A DNA stretch of 12,800 bases, from NCBI GenBank assembly GCA_052388275.1, contig JBQTII010000042.1, positions 1 to 12,800 on the forward strand. The letters are read 5' to 3'. The notes beneath the pieces are model-generated. The model saw only the letters and a program-made list of their open reading frames with translations, ran no database searches and was not told the origin of the DNA. Made by a program: the position numbers and the translations under genes. Positions 1 to 5,459 of this stretch are shown here, piece by piece. The first letter of the stretch is position 1; every line of letters starts with the position of its first letter. Source of the DNA: JBQTII01 sp052388275 (GTDB lineage: Bacteria; Actinomycetota; Actinomycetes; Sporichthyales; Sporichthyaceae).

Positions 1-164
1 AGGCCGCGGCTGTGAAAGCGCCGCTCGGGGGCGCTCGCCACGCTCGTGGCGACCGCGGCACGGATGAGCTCGGCCTGCGAGCGCCCGGATTGCTCGGCCA
101 CCCGGCGCAACGCGGCGGCATCCTCGGGCGTGAGGTACACGCTGGTTTTCACCATGTCTCCCAT
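1..164 (-). CDS. Ribbon-helix-helix antitoxin (VapB-like), N-terminal part, cut by window edge
   Basis: Read on the minus strand, this frame begins M(GDM)VKTSVYLTPEDAAALRRVAEQ and runs open off the left edge, so only about the first 50 residues are visible. A short basic beta-strand (VKTSVYL) followed by a helix-turn-helix (PEDAAALRRVAEQSGRSQAELIRAAV) is the usual pattern of an RHH DNA-binding antitoxin that pairs with a PIN toxin and represses its own operon. Two in-frame ATGs are possible, at 164 and 155. I prefer 164 because a TACCCT -10-like box ends seven bases before it, as in a leaderless gene. The ATG at 155 gives the more family-like N-terminus MVKTSVYL and remains plausible. The partner toxin would lie left of base 1 and is not seen. 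The family call is by pattern recognition. Confidence 0.72.
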   Translation of the reverse strand, partial: MGDMVKTSVYLTPEDAAALRRVAEQSGRSQAELIRAAVATSVASAPERRFHSRG

Positions 165-165
165 G

Positions 166-180
166 CCCTATAGGGTACCC
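166..180 (-). promoter_or_regulatory. Overlapping palindromes at the antitoxin promoter (putative operator)
   Basis: CCCTATAGGG (166-175) and GGGTACCC (173-180) are both perfect palindromes sharing three bases. They sit directly before the start codon at 164 and cover the TACCCT -10-like box (minus strand, 172-177). RHH antitoxins usually bind short palindromes of this kind over their own promoter. The operator role is inferred from position. Confidence 0.45.
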
Positions 181-189
181 GCTGCCGCC

Positions 190-222
190 TTAGGCGTCGA
201 GCAGGGCGAGGATCTCGTCGGA
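190..222 (-). other. Short stretch resembling the 3' end of yebC (possible remnant)
   Basis: On the minus strand this stretch reads SDEILALLDA followed by TAA. The intact yebC at 1440-2195 ends SDEVLALLDA followed by TGA. By eye, 26 of 34 nucleotides match, with many of the differences at third codon positions. Similarity stops upstream of the serine, and the frame is closed by a stop near 281-283, so this is not a working gene. It could be a relic of another yebC allele brought in with the adjacent antitoxin, or chance. Confidence 0.25.
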
Positions 223-257
223 GCCGCACGTCGCCATCCTCACCGTGATCCAGGCAG

Positions 258-286
258 TTCGAACATGTGTTCTAGAGATCTAAGGT
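258..286 (+). promoter_or_regulatory. Putative LexA (SOS) box within a promoter before the FHA gene
   Basis: TCGAAC-ATGT-GTTCTA at 259-274 matches the Gram-positive/actinobacterial LexA consensus TCGAAC-N4-GTTCGA at 11 of 12 fixed positions. It lies between a weak -35-like TTCGAA (258-263) and a -10-like TAAGGT (281-286) separated by 17 bases, so bound LexA would block polymerase. The FHA gene starts about 160 bases downstream. The antitoxin on the other strand starts about 95 bases away, so either gene could be the target. The box match is seen directly; the promoter and target are inferred. Confidence 0.5.
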
Positions 287-434
287 AGGCGCGAACACGT
301 GCCCGGACCAGCAGCGACGCGCAGCGACCCGCGATCAGCGGGGCGCGGGAACTTCCCGGTCCGCCCGCAACATCCAACTCGCGGGTCGCCGTGTCAGCGG
401 CGGACATCCCGATCTCGGACGAGGAGAACCCTCA

Positions 435-1418
435 ATGCGCATTACCGTCGAGTCCGGACCGCAGCAGGGGCGGACCTTCGACCTCACCGGGACCTTCACG
501 ATCGGCCGGGAAGCCGACTGCGACCTCGTCCTGGATCAGGACCCGAAGGTCTCGCGCCGCCATGCCAGCATCGTGCCGGGTCCCACGGGCGCCATGACGT
601 TGAGCGACCTCGGGTCCGGGAATGGGACGGTGCTCAATGGCACATCGTTGTCCGGGCCGGTCGCTCTGTTCGGGGGCGAGCGGGTGGTGATCGGCAGCAC
701 GACGATTGCCGTCATTGCGGACCTTCACGGCGCGGGTGGCGCTGCTGGTGCTCCGGGCCTCGCCGCGACATTGCTGCCACCGGCGGGGTACCAGGTGAGC
801 CCAGCCGCGTACGCCGGGCCGGAGGCAGCACCCCCGGCCTACCCCGCCCCCGCAGCGCCGCTGGGATCTCCGCAGGCCGGCCCGCCCGGATTCGGCCAGC
901 CCGGACCCGGATTCGGCCCGCCGGGATTCGGCCCGGGTCAGCCCTATCCGGGACCTCCGTTGTGCCGCGGGATCCCGATTGCCGCGTGGATCGGCGGCGG
1001 CGTGGCCCTGGCCCTGGTGCTGACCCTGGTGCTGGTCCTGGTCCTGACCTCCGGCGGCGATGATGACAGCAAGCGACCCGGTGACCCCTTGGATCCGTCG
1101 CGACCTGGCGGTGCCGGCAGAGCTCAGTCGGCGGGGGATGACCTCGAGCGATTCTGTGCCGCGTACTTTGAGCTGGCCGCTGCCCAACCCGACCCGGACG
1201 ACAATCCCGGGCCTGCGGACTACGGGCAGTTCATCGACGGGAACGAACAGGCCTTCGGTGACTTTGAAAGGTTCGCTCCCCCCGAGATTCGCCGTGACGC
1301 CCTGGCCGTGTCCGGGGCCATTGAGGACTACGCCCAGGGCGACCCGACCGCCCTCGCCGATCCGGCTGTCTCGGCCTCCGGAGATCGGATTGATGACTTC
1401 GTCGACGCGAACTGCTGA
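435..1418 (+). CDS. FHA-domain membrane protein with extracytoplasmic C-terminal domain
   Basis: The protein has 327 residues. Residues 1-95 form a forkhead-associated domain, which binds phosphothreonine peptides. Visible hallmarks are G24-R25, S40-R-R-H43, N63-G64-T65 and N68-G69. Residues 96-178 are a flexible Pro/Gly/Ala-rich linker with repeated GFGPPGFGPG-type units. Residues 180-205 are a single strongly hydrophobic membrane helix followed by an acidic stretch. The C-terminal 120 residues should lie outside the cell. They are acidic, fit no family I recognise, and hold two cysteines (C241 and the last residue C327) that could form a disulfide. AGGAG at 422-426 lies eight bases before the ATG. 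The protein probably links Ser/Thr-kinase signalling inside the cell to something at the envelope, but no kinase or phosphatase gene is in the window. It converges with yebC. A LexA-like box lies upstream. FHA call is firm; the role is open. Confidence 0.9.
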   Translation: MRITVESGPQQGRTFDLTGTFTIGREADCDLVLDQDPKVSRRHASIVPGPTGAMTLSDLGSGNGTVLNGTSLSGPVALFGGERVVIGSTTIAVIADLHGAGGAAGAPGLAATLLPPAGYQVSPAAYAGPEAAPPAYPAPAAPLGSPQAGPPGFGQPGPGFGPPGFGPGQPYPGPPLCRGIPIAAWIGGGVALALVLTLVLVLVLTSGGDDDSKRPGDPLDPSRPGGAGRAQSAGDDLERFCAAYFELAAAQPDPDDNPGPADYGQFIDGNEQAFGDFERFAPPEIRRDALAVSGAIEDYAQGDPTALADPAVSASGDRIDDFVDANC

Positions 1419-1439
1419 GGCGCGTTCTCACCAGCGACC

Positions 1440-2195
1440 TCAAGCGTCCAGCAGCGCCAGCACCTCATCGGAGACCTCGGCGTTGGAGTAGACGTTCTGC
1501 ACGTCGTCGAGGTCTTCAAGGGCATCGATCAGTTTGAAGACCTTGGTGGCGCCCTCGGCATCGAGCGCAACGCTCATGCTCGGCACGAAGGAGGCATCGG
1601 CGCTGTCATAGTCGATCTTGGCCTCCTGCAACGCGGTGCGGACGGCGACCATGTCAGAGGCCTCGCTGATCACCTCGAAGGCCTCGCCGAGGTCGTTGAC
1701 CTCCTCCGCCCCGGCGTCCAGGACCGCGCCGAGCACGTCGTCCTCACTCAGGCCCGCCTCCTTGGGCACGATCACCACGCCCTTGCGGTTGAACAGGTAG
1801 GCCACCGAACCGGGGTCGCCCATCGAGCCGCTGTTGCGCGTGACCGCAACGCGCACGTCGGAGGCGGCGCGGTTGCGGTTGTCGGTCAGACATTCGATCA
1901 AGATCGCCACCCCGTTCGGGCCGTAGCCCTCGTAGAGGATGGTCTGGTAGTCCGCACCGCCGGCTTCGGCACCGGAGCCACGCTTGACCGCGCGATCGAT
2001 GTTGTCGTTGGGGACCGAGGTCTTTTTCGCCTTCTGGATCGCGTCGAACAGGGTCGGGTTCCCGGCCGGGTCGCCCCCACCGGTGCGGGCCGCGACCTCG
2101 ATGTTCTTGATCAGCTTCGCGAACATCTTGCCGCGCCGGGCGTCGACGACGGCCTTCTTGTGCTTGGTGGTCGCCCACTTGGAATGACCTGACAT
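1440..2195 (-). CDS. yebC: YebC/PmpR family protein (TACO1 family)
   Basis: The product has 251 residues, the full family length, and begins with the hallmark MSGHSKWATTKHKKAVVDARRG. Further conserved blocks are FAKLIKNIEVAARTGG, PNDNIDRAVKRGSG and YEGYGPNGVAILIECLTDNRNR, plus the three-domain C-terminal part ending SDEVLALLDA. The family was long annotated as a transcriptional regulator; newer work on YebC/TACO1 proteins supports a role in translation, helping ribosomes through difficult (for example proline-rich) stretches. It acts in the cytoplasm. GGGAG (minus strand, 2205-2209) lies eight bases before the ATG. It follows pdxT by 24 bases on the same strand and probably shares its mRNA. 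In many actinobacteria yebC is followed by ruvC; here an FHA gene on the opposite strand follows instead. Confidence 0.97.
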   Translation of the reverse strand: MSGHSKWATTKHKKAVVDARRGKMFAKLIKNIEVAARTGGGDPAGNPTLFDAIQKAKKTSVPNDNIDRAVKRGSGAEAGGADYQTILYEGYGPNGVAILIECLTDNRNRAASDVRVAVTRNSGSMGDPGSVAYLFNRKGVVIVPKEAGLSEDDVLGAVLDAGAEEVNDLGEAFEVISEASDMVAVRTALQEAKIDYDSADASFVPSMSVALDAEGATKVFKLIDALEDLDDVQNVYSNAEVSDEVLALLDA

Positions 2196-2220
2196 CGCGT
2201 GGGTCTCCCGGCTCTATCGG

Positions 2221-2841
2221 TTAGCTGGCCCGCACCAGATCGAGGAAGTACCGGTGCACGCGGTCATCGCCCGTCATCTCGGGGTGGAAGGACGTGGCAA
2301 GGAGCCCGCCCTGACGAACGGCGACGATCCTAGCCGCGGCCCCCCCAGGCCCATCGGCTCCGACCCGCGCCAGTACCTCGACGCCGGGACCTGCCTGCTC
2401 CACCCACGGCGCGCGGATGAACACCGCACGCAGCGCCCGGGCCGGCTCGGGGAAGGACGGGGCCAGGTCCAGGACGGACTCGAAGGAGTCGACCTGGCGA
2501 CCGAAGGCGTTGCGGCGCACCGTGACATCCAGGCCCCCGATGCTGCGCTGCCCCGCAGTCCCGCCGACGATCCGGTCGGCCAGCAGGATCATCCCCGCGC
2601 AGGAGCCGAAGACCGGCAGGCCCGCCCGGACCGCGGCGCGCAGCGGCTCTACCAGGTCGAAGATCTCGGCCAGCTTGATGATGGTGGTGGATTCCCCGCC
2701 GGGGATGATCAGGCCGTCCAACGCGGTCAACTCGCGCGCCCTCCGCACACCGCACGCCCGGGCACCGAGGAGCTCGAGCGCGGCCAGGTGTTCGCGGACG
2801 TCGCCCTGCAGAGCGAGTACCCCGATCTCCGGGACCGTCAT
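2221..2841 (-). CDS. pdxT: Pyridoxal 5'-phosphate synthase, glutaminase subunit PdxT
   Basis: PdxT is a class I glutamine amidotransferase. It hydrolyses glutamine and channels the ammonia to PdxS, which builds pyridoxal 5'-phosphate. The 206-residue product shows the N-terminal IGVLALQGDVREH, the PGGEST loop (47-52), the nucleophile C81 in GSCAGMI and the catalytic pair H186/E188 in FHPE, so it looks active. The start chosen is ATG 2841. The frame is open further upstream, but only as a shadow of the toxin gene. That ATG overlaps the TGA of the PIN toxin gene in an ATGA tetranucleotide, implying translational coupling with the toxin. In most genomes pdxT follows pdxS directly; here the toxin-antitoxin pair separates them by about 700 bases. 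yebC follows 24 bases downstream. Confidence 0.96.
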   Translation of the reverse strand: MTVPEIGVLALQGDVREHLAALELLGARACGVRRARELTALDGLIIPGGESTTIIKLAEIFDLVEPLRAAVRAGLPVFGSCAGMILLADRIVGGTAGQRSIGGLDVTVRRNAFGRQVDSFESVLDLAPSFPEPARALRAVFIRAPWVEQAGPGVEVLARVGADGPGGAAARIVAVRQGGLLATSFHPEMTGDDRVHRYFLDLVRAS

Positions 2842-3236
2842 TCGCCGAGGCGTTCGATGCCCACGACCGCATCGAAATCGCGGTCGAAGCTCAACACCCG
2901 CGAGACCCCTGCGGCCCGCATCACCGCCACATGCACCGCGTCGCGTGCCGACAGGTGGGGGTAACTCTCGGCAATCGTCTTGGCCGCCACAACGTGGGAA
3001 CGCTCGACCGCGAACACCTCGTCGGCGAGGGAATCCACGACGTCGAAGGCTGCTTGGACAGACCGCCGACGGATGGTGCCGTGGTAGCGGTGCAAAATCT
3101 CCTGGTACACCTCGGCATCGGTGACCAGGCGTGCGTCGGATTGGGCAAGCCGCGCGAGGACCTGACGAACCCGCGCCTTGTGGGGGCCGTCCGGGCCCAC
3201 GAGATACATCGGGACATTGGAGTCGAGGAAGATCAC
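2838..3236 (-). CDS. PIN-domain ribonuclease toxin (VapC-like)
   Basis: The product has 132 residues and the usual acidic residues of a Mg2+-dependent PIN nuclease: D5 (FLDSN), E42 (TDAEVYQEIL), D99 (SARDAVHVAV) and D118 with D120/D122 (SFDRDFD). VapC toxins cut specific RNAs, often tRNA, and are held inactive by the antitoxin encoded just upstream. Translation starts at GTG 3236, within a GTGA overlap with the antitoxin stop, and ends in an ATGA overlap with pdxT. The gene is therefore locked between antitoxin and pdxT with four-base overlaps on both sides. No catalytic residue appears to be missing, so the toxin is probably functional. The exact RNA target cannot be read from the sequence. 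Confidence 0.9.
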   Translation of the reverse strand: MIFLDSNVPMYLVGPDGPHKARVRQVLARLAQSDARLVTDAEVYQEILHRYHGTIRRRSVQAAFDVVDSLADEVFAVERSHVVAAKTIAESYPHLSARDAVHVAVMRAAGVSRVLSFDRDFDAVVGIERLGE

Positions 3237-3505
3237 GGCAGATCGGGGAGCCAGCCTGCACGGCGGCCGGCGTCGATTTCCTCAAGCATCTGCTCAATGT
3301 CCACTTCGGGCGGCCCCAGGTTGAGCGAGGCCGCACGATCGATCGCTGCCAACTTCCGTTCAACGTCTCCGGTGGAACGAGAGCGCTCGGCCGCGCGCAG
3401 GATTTGACGTACCCATTCGGACAGCGTCATTCCCTGCTGCTCGGCGATCGCCGCGAACCGATCGAGTTCCTCGTCGCCGACGACGACCTGGAGTCGCTTA
3501 CTCAT
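3233..3505 (-). CDS. Ribbon-helix-helix antitoxin (VapB-like) of the pdx-operon module
   Basis: The 90-residue product starts MSKRLQVVVGDEELDRFAAI, a basic beta-strand followed by helices (AEQQGMTLSEWVRQILRAAE), the DNA-binding RHH fold of many VapB antitoxins. The C-terminal half (EVDIEQMLEEIDAGRRAGWLP) would wrap and inhibit the PIN toxin. I chose ATG 3505 rather than the in-frame ATG at 3529. A TATACT -10 box ends six bases before 3505, indicating a leaderless mRNA, and translation from 3529 would run through the operator itself. The stop overlaps the toxin's GTG by four bases. The gene lies 39 bases after the pdxS stop codon, so it can be read both from its own promoter and by read-through from pdxS. 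Confidence 0.87.
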   Translation of the reverse strand: MSKRLQVVVGDEELDRFAAIAEQQGMTLSEWVRQILRAAERSRSTGDVERKLAAIDRAASLNLGPPEVDIEQMLEEIDAGRRAGWLPDLP

Positions 3506-3527
3506 GCCGGTAGTATAACGCACTACC
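3506..3527 (-). promoter_or_regulatory. Leaderless antitoxin promoter with inverted-repeat operator
   Basis: On the minus strand TATACT (plus-strand 3512-3517) matches the -10 consensus at five of six positions, with six bases between it and the ATG at 3505. It is embedded in the inverted repeat GGTAGT-N7-ACTACC (3509-3527), the expected site for autorepression by the RHH antitoxin. This promoter could also drive the overlapping pdxT and then yebC. Confidence 0.65.
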
Positions 3528-3544
3528 ATGTGAGTAGCCGCGGT

Positions 3545-4459
3545 TCACCAGCCGCGTTCGGCCAGGCGGTGCGGCACCGGGATGTCGGCGACGTTGATGC
3601 CGACCATCGCCTCGCCCAGGCCGCGCGAAACCTTCGCGATGACGTCCGGGTCGTCGTAGAACGTCGTGGCCTTGACGATGGCCTCGGCCCGCTGCGCGGG
3701 GTTGCCGGACTTGAAGATCCCGGAGCCGACGAAGACCCCGTCGGCGCCGAGCTGCATCATCATCGCCGCATCGGCCGGGGTCGCGATCCCCCCGGCGGTG
3801 AACAGCACGACCGGCAGTCGGCCCAGGCGGGCGACCTCGCAGACCAGCTCGTAGGGGGCTGCCATCTCCTTGGCCGCGACGTAGAGCTCATCCTCGCGCA
3901 GCGAGGTCAGGCGGCGGATCTCGGCGCCGATCGTGCGCATGTGCGTGACCGCGTTGGAGACGTCGCCGGTGCCGGCCTCGCCCTTGGAACGGATCATTGC
4001 CGCGCCCTCGGTGATCCGGCGCAGCGCCTCGCCCAGGTTCGTCGCGCCGCAGACGAAAGGAACGGTGAACGCCCACTTGTCGATGTGGTTCGCGTAGTCC
4101 GCCGGGGTCAACACCTCGGACTCGTCGATGTAGTCCACGCCCAGGCTCTGCACGACCTGCGCCTCGACGAAGTGCCCGATCCGGGTCTTGGCCATGACCG
4201 GGATGGAGACGGCGGCGATGATCTCGTCGATCATGTCCGGATCCGACATCCGCGAGACTCCGCCCTCGGCGCGGATATCGGCCGGCACCCGCTCCAGCGC
4301 CATGACCGCGACGGCGCCGGCGTCCTCGGCGATCCTCGCCTGCTCGGCGTTGACGACGTCCATGATCACGCCGCCCTTGAGCATCTCGGCCATGCCGCGC
4401 TTGACCCGAGCGGTGCCGTGCCGGGCGGAATCGATCTGCTCGTTCTCAGGGCTGGACAA
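3545..4459 (-). CDS. pdxS: Pyridoxal 5'-phosphate synthase, synthase subunit PdxS
   Basis: PdxS condenses ribose 5-phosphate, glyceraldehyde 3-phosphate and ammonia (from PdxT) into pyridoxal 5'-phosphate; twelve PdxS and twelve PdxT normally form the complex. The 304-residue product is full length. It carries the RVKRGMAEMLKGGVIMDVV block with D34, the first lysine K91 (MAKTRIGH) and the second lysine K159 (RSKGEAGTG), ten residues offset from D24, K81 and K149 of the Bacillus enzyme. The start is TTG 4459: AAGGA lies six bases upstream and no ATG or GTG gives the conserved N-terminus. The gene is followed by the vapBC-like pair and then pdxT. Its promoter lies in the short gap shared with the divergent second toxin-antitoxin module. 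Confidence 0.97.
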   Translation of the reverse strand: MSSPENEQIDSARHGTARVKRGMAEMLKGGVIMDVVNAEQARIAEDAGAVAVMALERVPADIRAEGGVSRMSDPDMIDEIIAAVSIPVMAKTRIGHFVEAQVVQSLGVDYIDESEVLTPADYANHIDKWAFTVPFVCGATNLGEALRRITEGAAMIRSKGEAGTGDVSNAVTHMRTIGAEIRRLTSLREDELYVAAKEMAAPYELVCEVARLGRLPVVLFTAGGIATPADAAMMMQLGADGVFVGSGIFKSGNPAQRAEAIVKATTFYDDPDVIAKVSRGLGEAMVGINVADIPVPHRLAERGW

Positions 4460-4499
4460 CGCGGGTCCTTACAAGTCTCGGGTCGGGCGCAACGAACCC

Positions 4500-4505
4500 A
4501 TTCTA
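4500..4505 (-). promoter_or_regulatory. pdxS: Probable pdxS -10 promoter element
   Basis: On the minus strand this reads TAGAAT, five of six matches to the -10 consensus, about 40 bases before the TTG start, giving a leader of roughly 30-35 bases that includes the AAGGA ribosome binding site (4466-4470). No convincing -35 box is seen at 16-18 bases, which is common in actinobacteria. Confidence 0.45.
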
Positions 4506-4574
4506 AGTCGCCGCACGGCGGGGCTGGCCTTCGCTCGGCGCGACGGCGCTGCCAGGACACACACATGACGAGCA

Positions 4575-4602
4575 GTACCACGTGTTGTGGTACACTAACT
4601 GG
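4575..4602 (+). promoter_or_regulatory. Leaderless antitoxin promoter with inverted-repeat operator
   Basis: GTACCAC-N5-GTGGTAC (4575-4593) is a perfect seven-base inverted repeat. A -10 box TACACT (4591-4596) overlaps its right arm, and six bases later comes the ATG at 4603 with no ribosome binding site, the pattern of a leaderless actinobacterial mRNA. Autorepression by the antitoxin is inferred. The layout matches the module at 3506-3527 although the operator sequence differs. Confidence 0.65.
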
Positions 4603-5007
4603 ATGGACGAACGGTTGAGGCGCCTGCTGACCCTTCTCGAGTCGGGCAATTCCGCCACGGTCGGAACTTCGGTGCGCCTGCCCGCTGATCTTCGGGAGGC
4701 CGTGGCAATCTCGGTCGAGCTCGGGCTGGCCGAATCGACGACCGAACTCACCGCTTCGGGGCTCCGTAGCGCGCTTGAGGCCATCGCCATGCGGGCCGTG
4801 CTGGACGCCCACTATGACGAGTACCCGGCGACCCGGCCGGACCTGACCGACATTGCGCACGCACTGGCTCAGCTCGAAGCAAACCCGCTTGCGCAGCGCC
4901 GCGACCTGATCGAGCGCGCGGCCGGCGCGATCGGATCGATCCGCCCCGACGCGACTGCGGATGACGTGCTCAGCTATGCGGCGGGGCTGGCGGCGGCGGT
5001 CGCATGA
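4603..5007 (+). CDS. Antitoxin of second PIN toxin-antitoxin module
   Basis: The 134-residue product is longer than a classical VapB. Residues 18-33 (SATVGTSVRLPADLRE) followed by helices suggest a ribbon-helix-helix-type DNA-binding segment. The rest is helical and acidic, ending DATADDVLSYAAGLAAAVA. It is unrelated by eye to the antitoxin at 3233-3505. Function is assigned mainly from context: its stop codon overlaps the start of a PIN-domain gene in an ATGA tetranucleotide, and an inverted repeat covers its promoter. An in-frame GTG at 4582 lies inside the operator, so the ATG at 4603, six bases after TACACT, is the better start. It would neutralise the PIN partner and repress the operon. 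Confidence 0.8.
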   Translation: MDERLRRLLTLLESGNSATVGTSVRLPADLREAVAISVELGLAESTTELTASGLRSALEAIAMRAVLDAHYDEYPATRPDLTDIAHALAQLEANPLAQRRDLIERAAGAIGSIRPDATADDVLSYAAGLAAAVA

Positions 5008-5444
5008 TCCGCGCCGACGGCAGACGCGGCGGCACCGTCCTGCTCGACAATGAAGCCGTGGGCGCACTGCTCAGTACCAGCCACGCCAAGCACCGCCGGG
5101 CGCTGGCGCTTGTCGAGGCCGTGGCCTACCGCAATGCGCGTCGACCTGCCACGACCGTGCTGTCCGTCCCTACCGCGGTCCGGGTCGAGGCCTGCTGGGA
5201 CCGCAGCGATCCCAGCGCCGCCCCGATCAACCGTCTCAAGGTGACCGATGTGGAATTGACCTCGGAGGTGACGAACCGCGCCGCGCGCTTGCGTGCCGTG
5301 TTGGGGTTGTCCGTGGCCGACGCGCACCTCGGCGCTGCATTGGAGACGACCGGCGGCCCGCACACCGTCATCACCAGCGACGTCGAAGACGTGACCCGGC
5401 TCTGCGCCCACCTCGAGATCGCGGTCACGACGATCCGCCTGTGA
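5004..5444 (+). CDS. PIN-domain toxin (VapC-like) of second module
   Basis: The product has 146 residues. PIN-type acidic residues are visible at D15 (VLLDNEAV), E62 (AVRVEACWDR), D106 (LSVADAHLGA) and D126 with D129 (ITSDVEDV), suggesting a Mg2+-dependent RNase. The first strand carries LLDNEAV rather than the common DTSV form, a variant I associate with an actinobacterial PIN subgroup. The gene overlaps its antitoxin by four bases (ATGA), implying coupled translation. It converges with the LemA-like gene, whose stop codon lies 16 bases beyond. Target RNA is unknown. Confidence 0.85.
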   Translation: MIRADGRRGGTVLLDNEAVGALLSTSHAKHRRALALVEAVAYRNARRPATTVLSVPTAVRVEACWDRSDPSAAPINRLKVTDVELTSEVTNRAARLRAVLGLSVADAHLGAALETTGGPHTVITSDVEDVTRLCAHLEIAVTTIRL

Positions 5445-5459
5445 CAAAGCTGAGATCGC

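Noticed and set aside
346..358. Palindrome CGGGAA-C-TTCCCG before the FHA gene as a second operator
   Set aside because: A 13-bp GC-rich palindrome is not rare in such DNA, and it matches no regulator site I know.
843..957. Repeated CCGGGATTCGG-like units as a DNA repeat element
   Set aside because: They encode the Pro/Gly/Phe linker of the FHA protein; ordinary low-complexity coding repeats.
299..1063. A GTG-started 254-codon frame overlapping the FHA gene
   Set aside because: It shares DNA with a clear FHA domain in another frame, and its Arg/Pro/Gly-rich sequence has no domain.
2221..3363. A 380-codon frame that would fuse about 170 extra residues to the N-terminus of PdxT
   Set aside because: The extra part lies over the PIN toxin and antitoxin genes in another frame and has no PdxT homology; ATG 2841 gives a standard PdxT start.
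4582..4602. Upstream GTG start adding seven residues to the second antitoxin
   Set aside because: This GTG lies inside the inverted repeat and before the -10 box; the leaderless ATG at 4603 fits the promoter better.
3131..4618. A 495-codon plus-strand frame over pdxS and the first toxin-antitoxin pair
   Set aside because: It is the complement of three well-supported genes and its residues are biased toward D, R, H, G and L without any motif.
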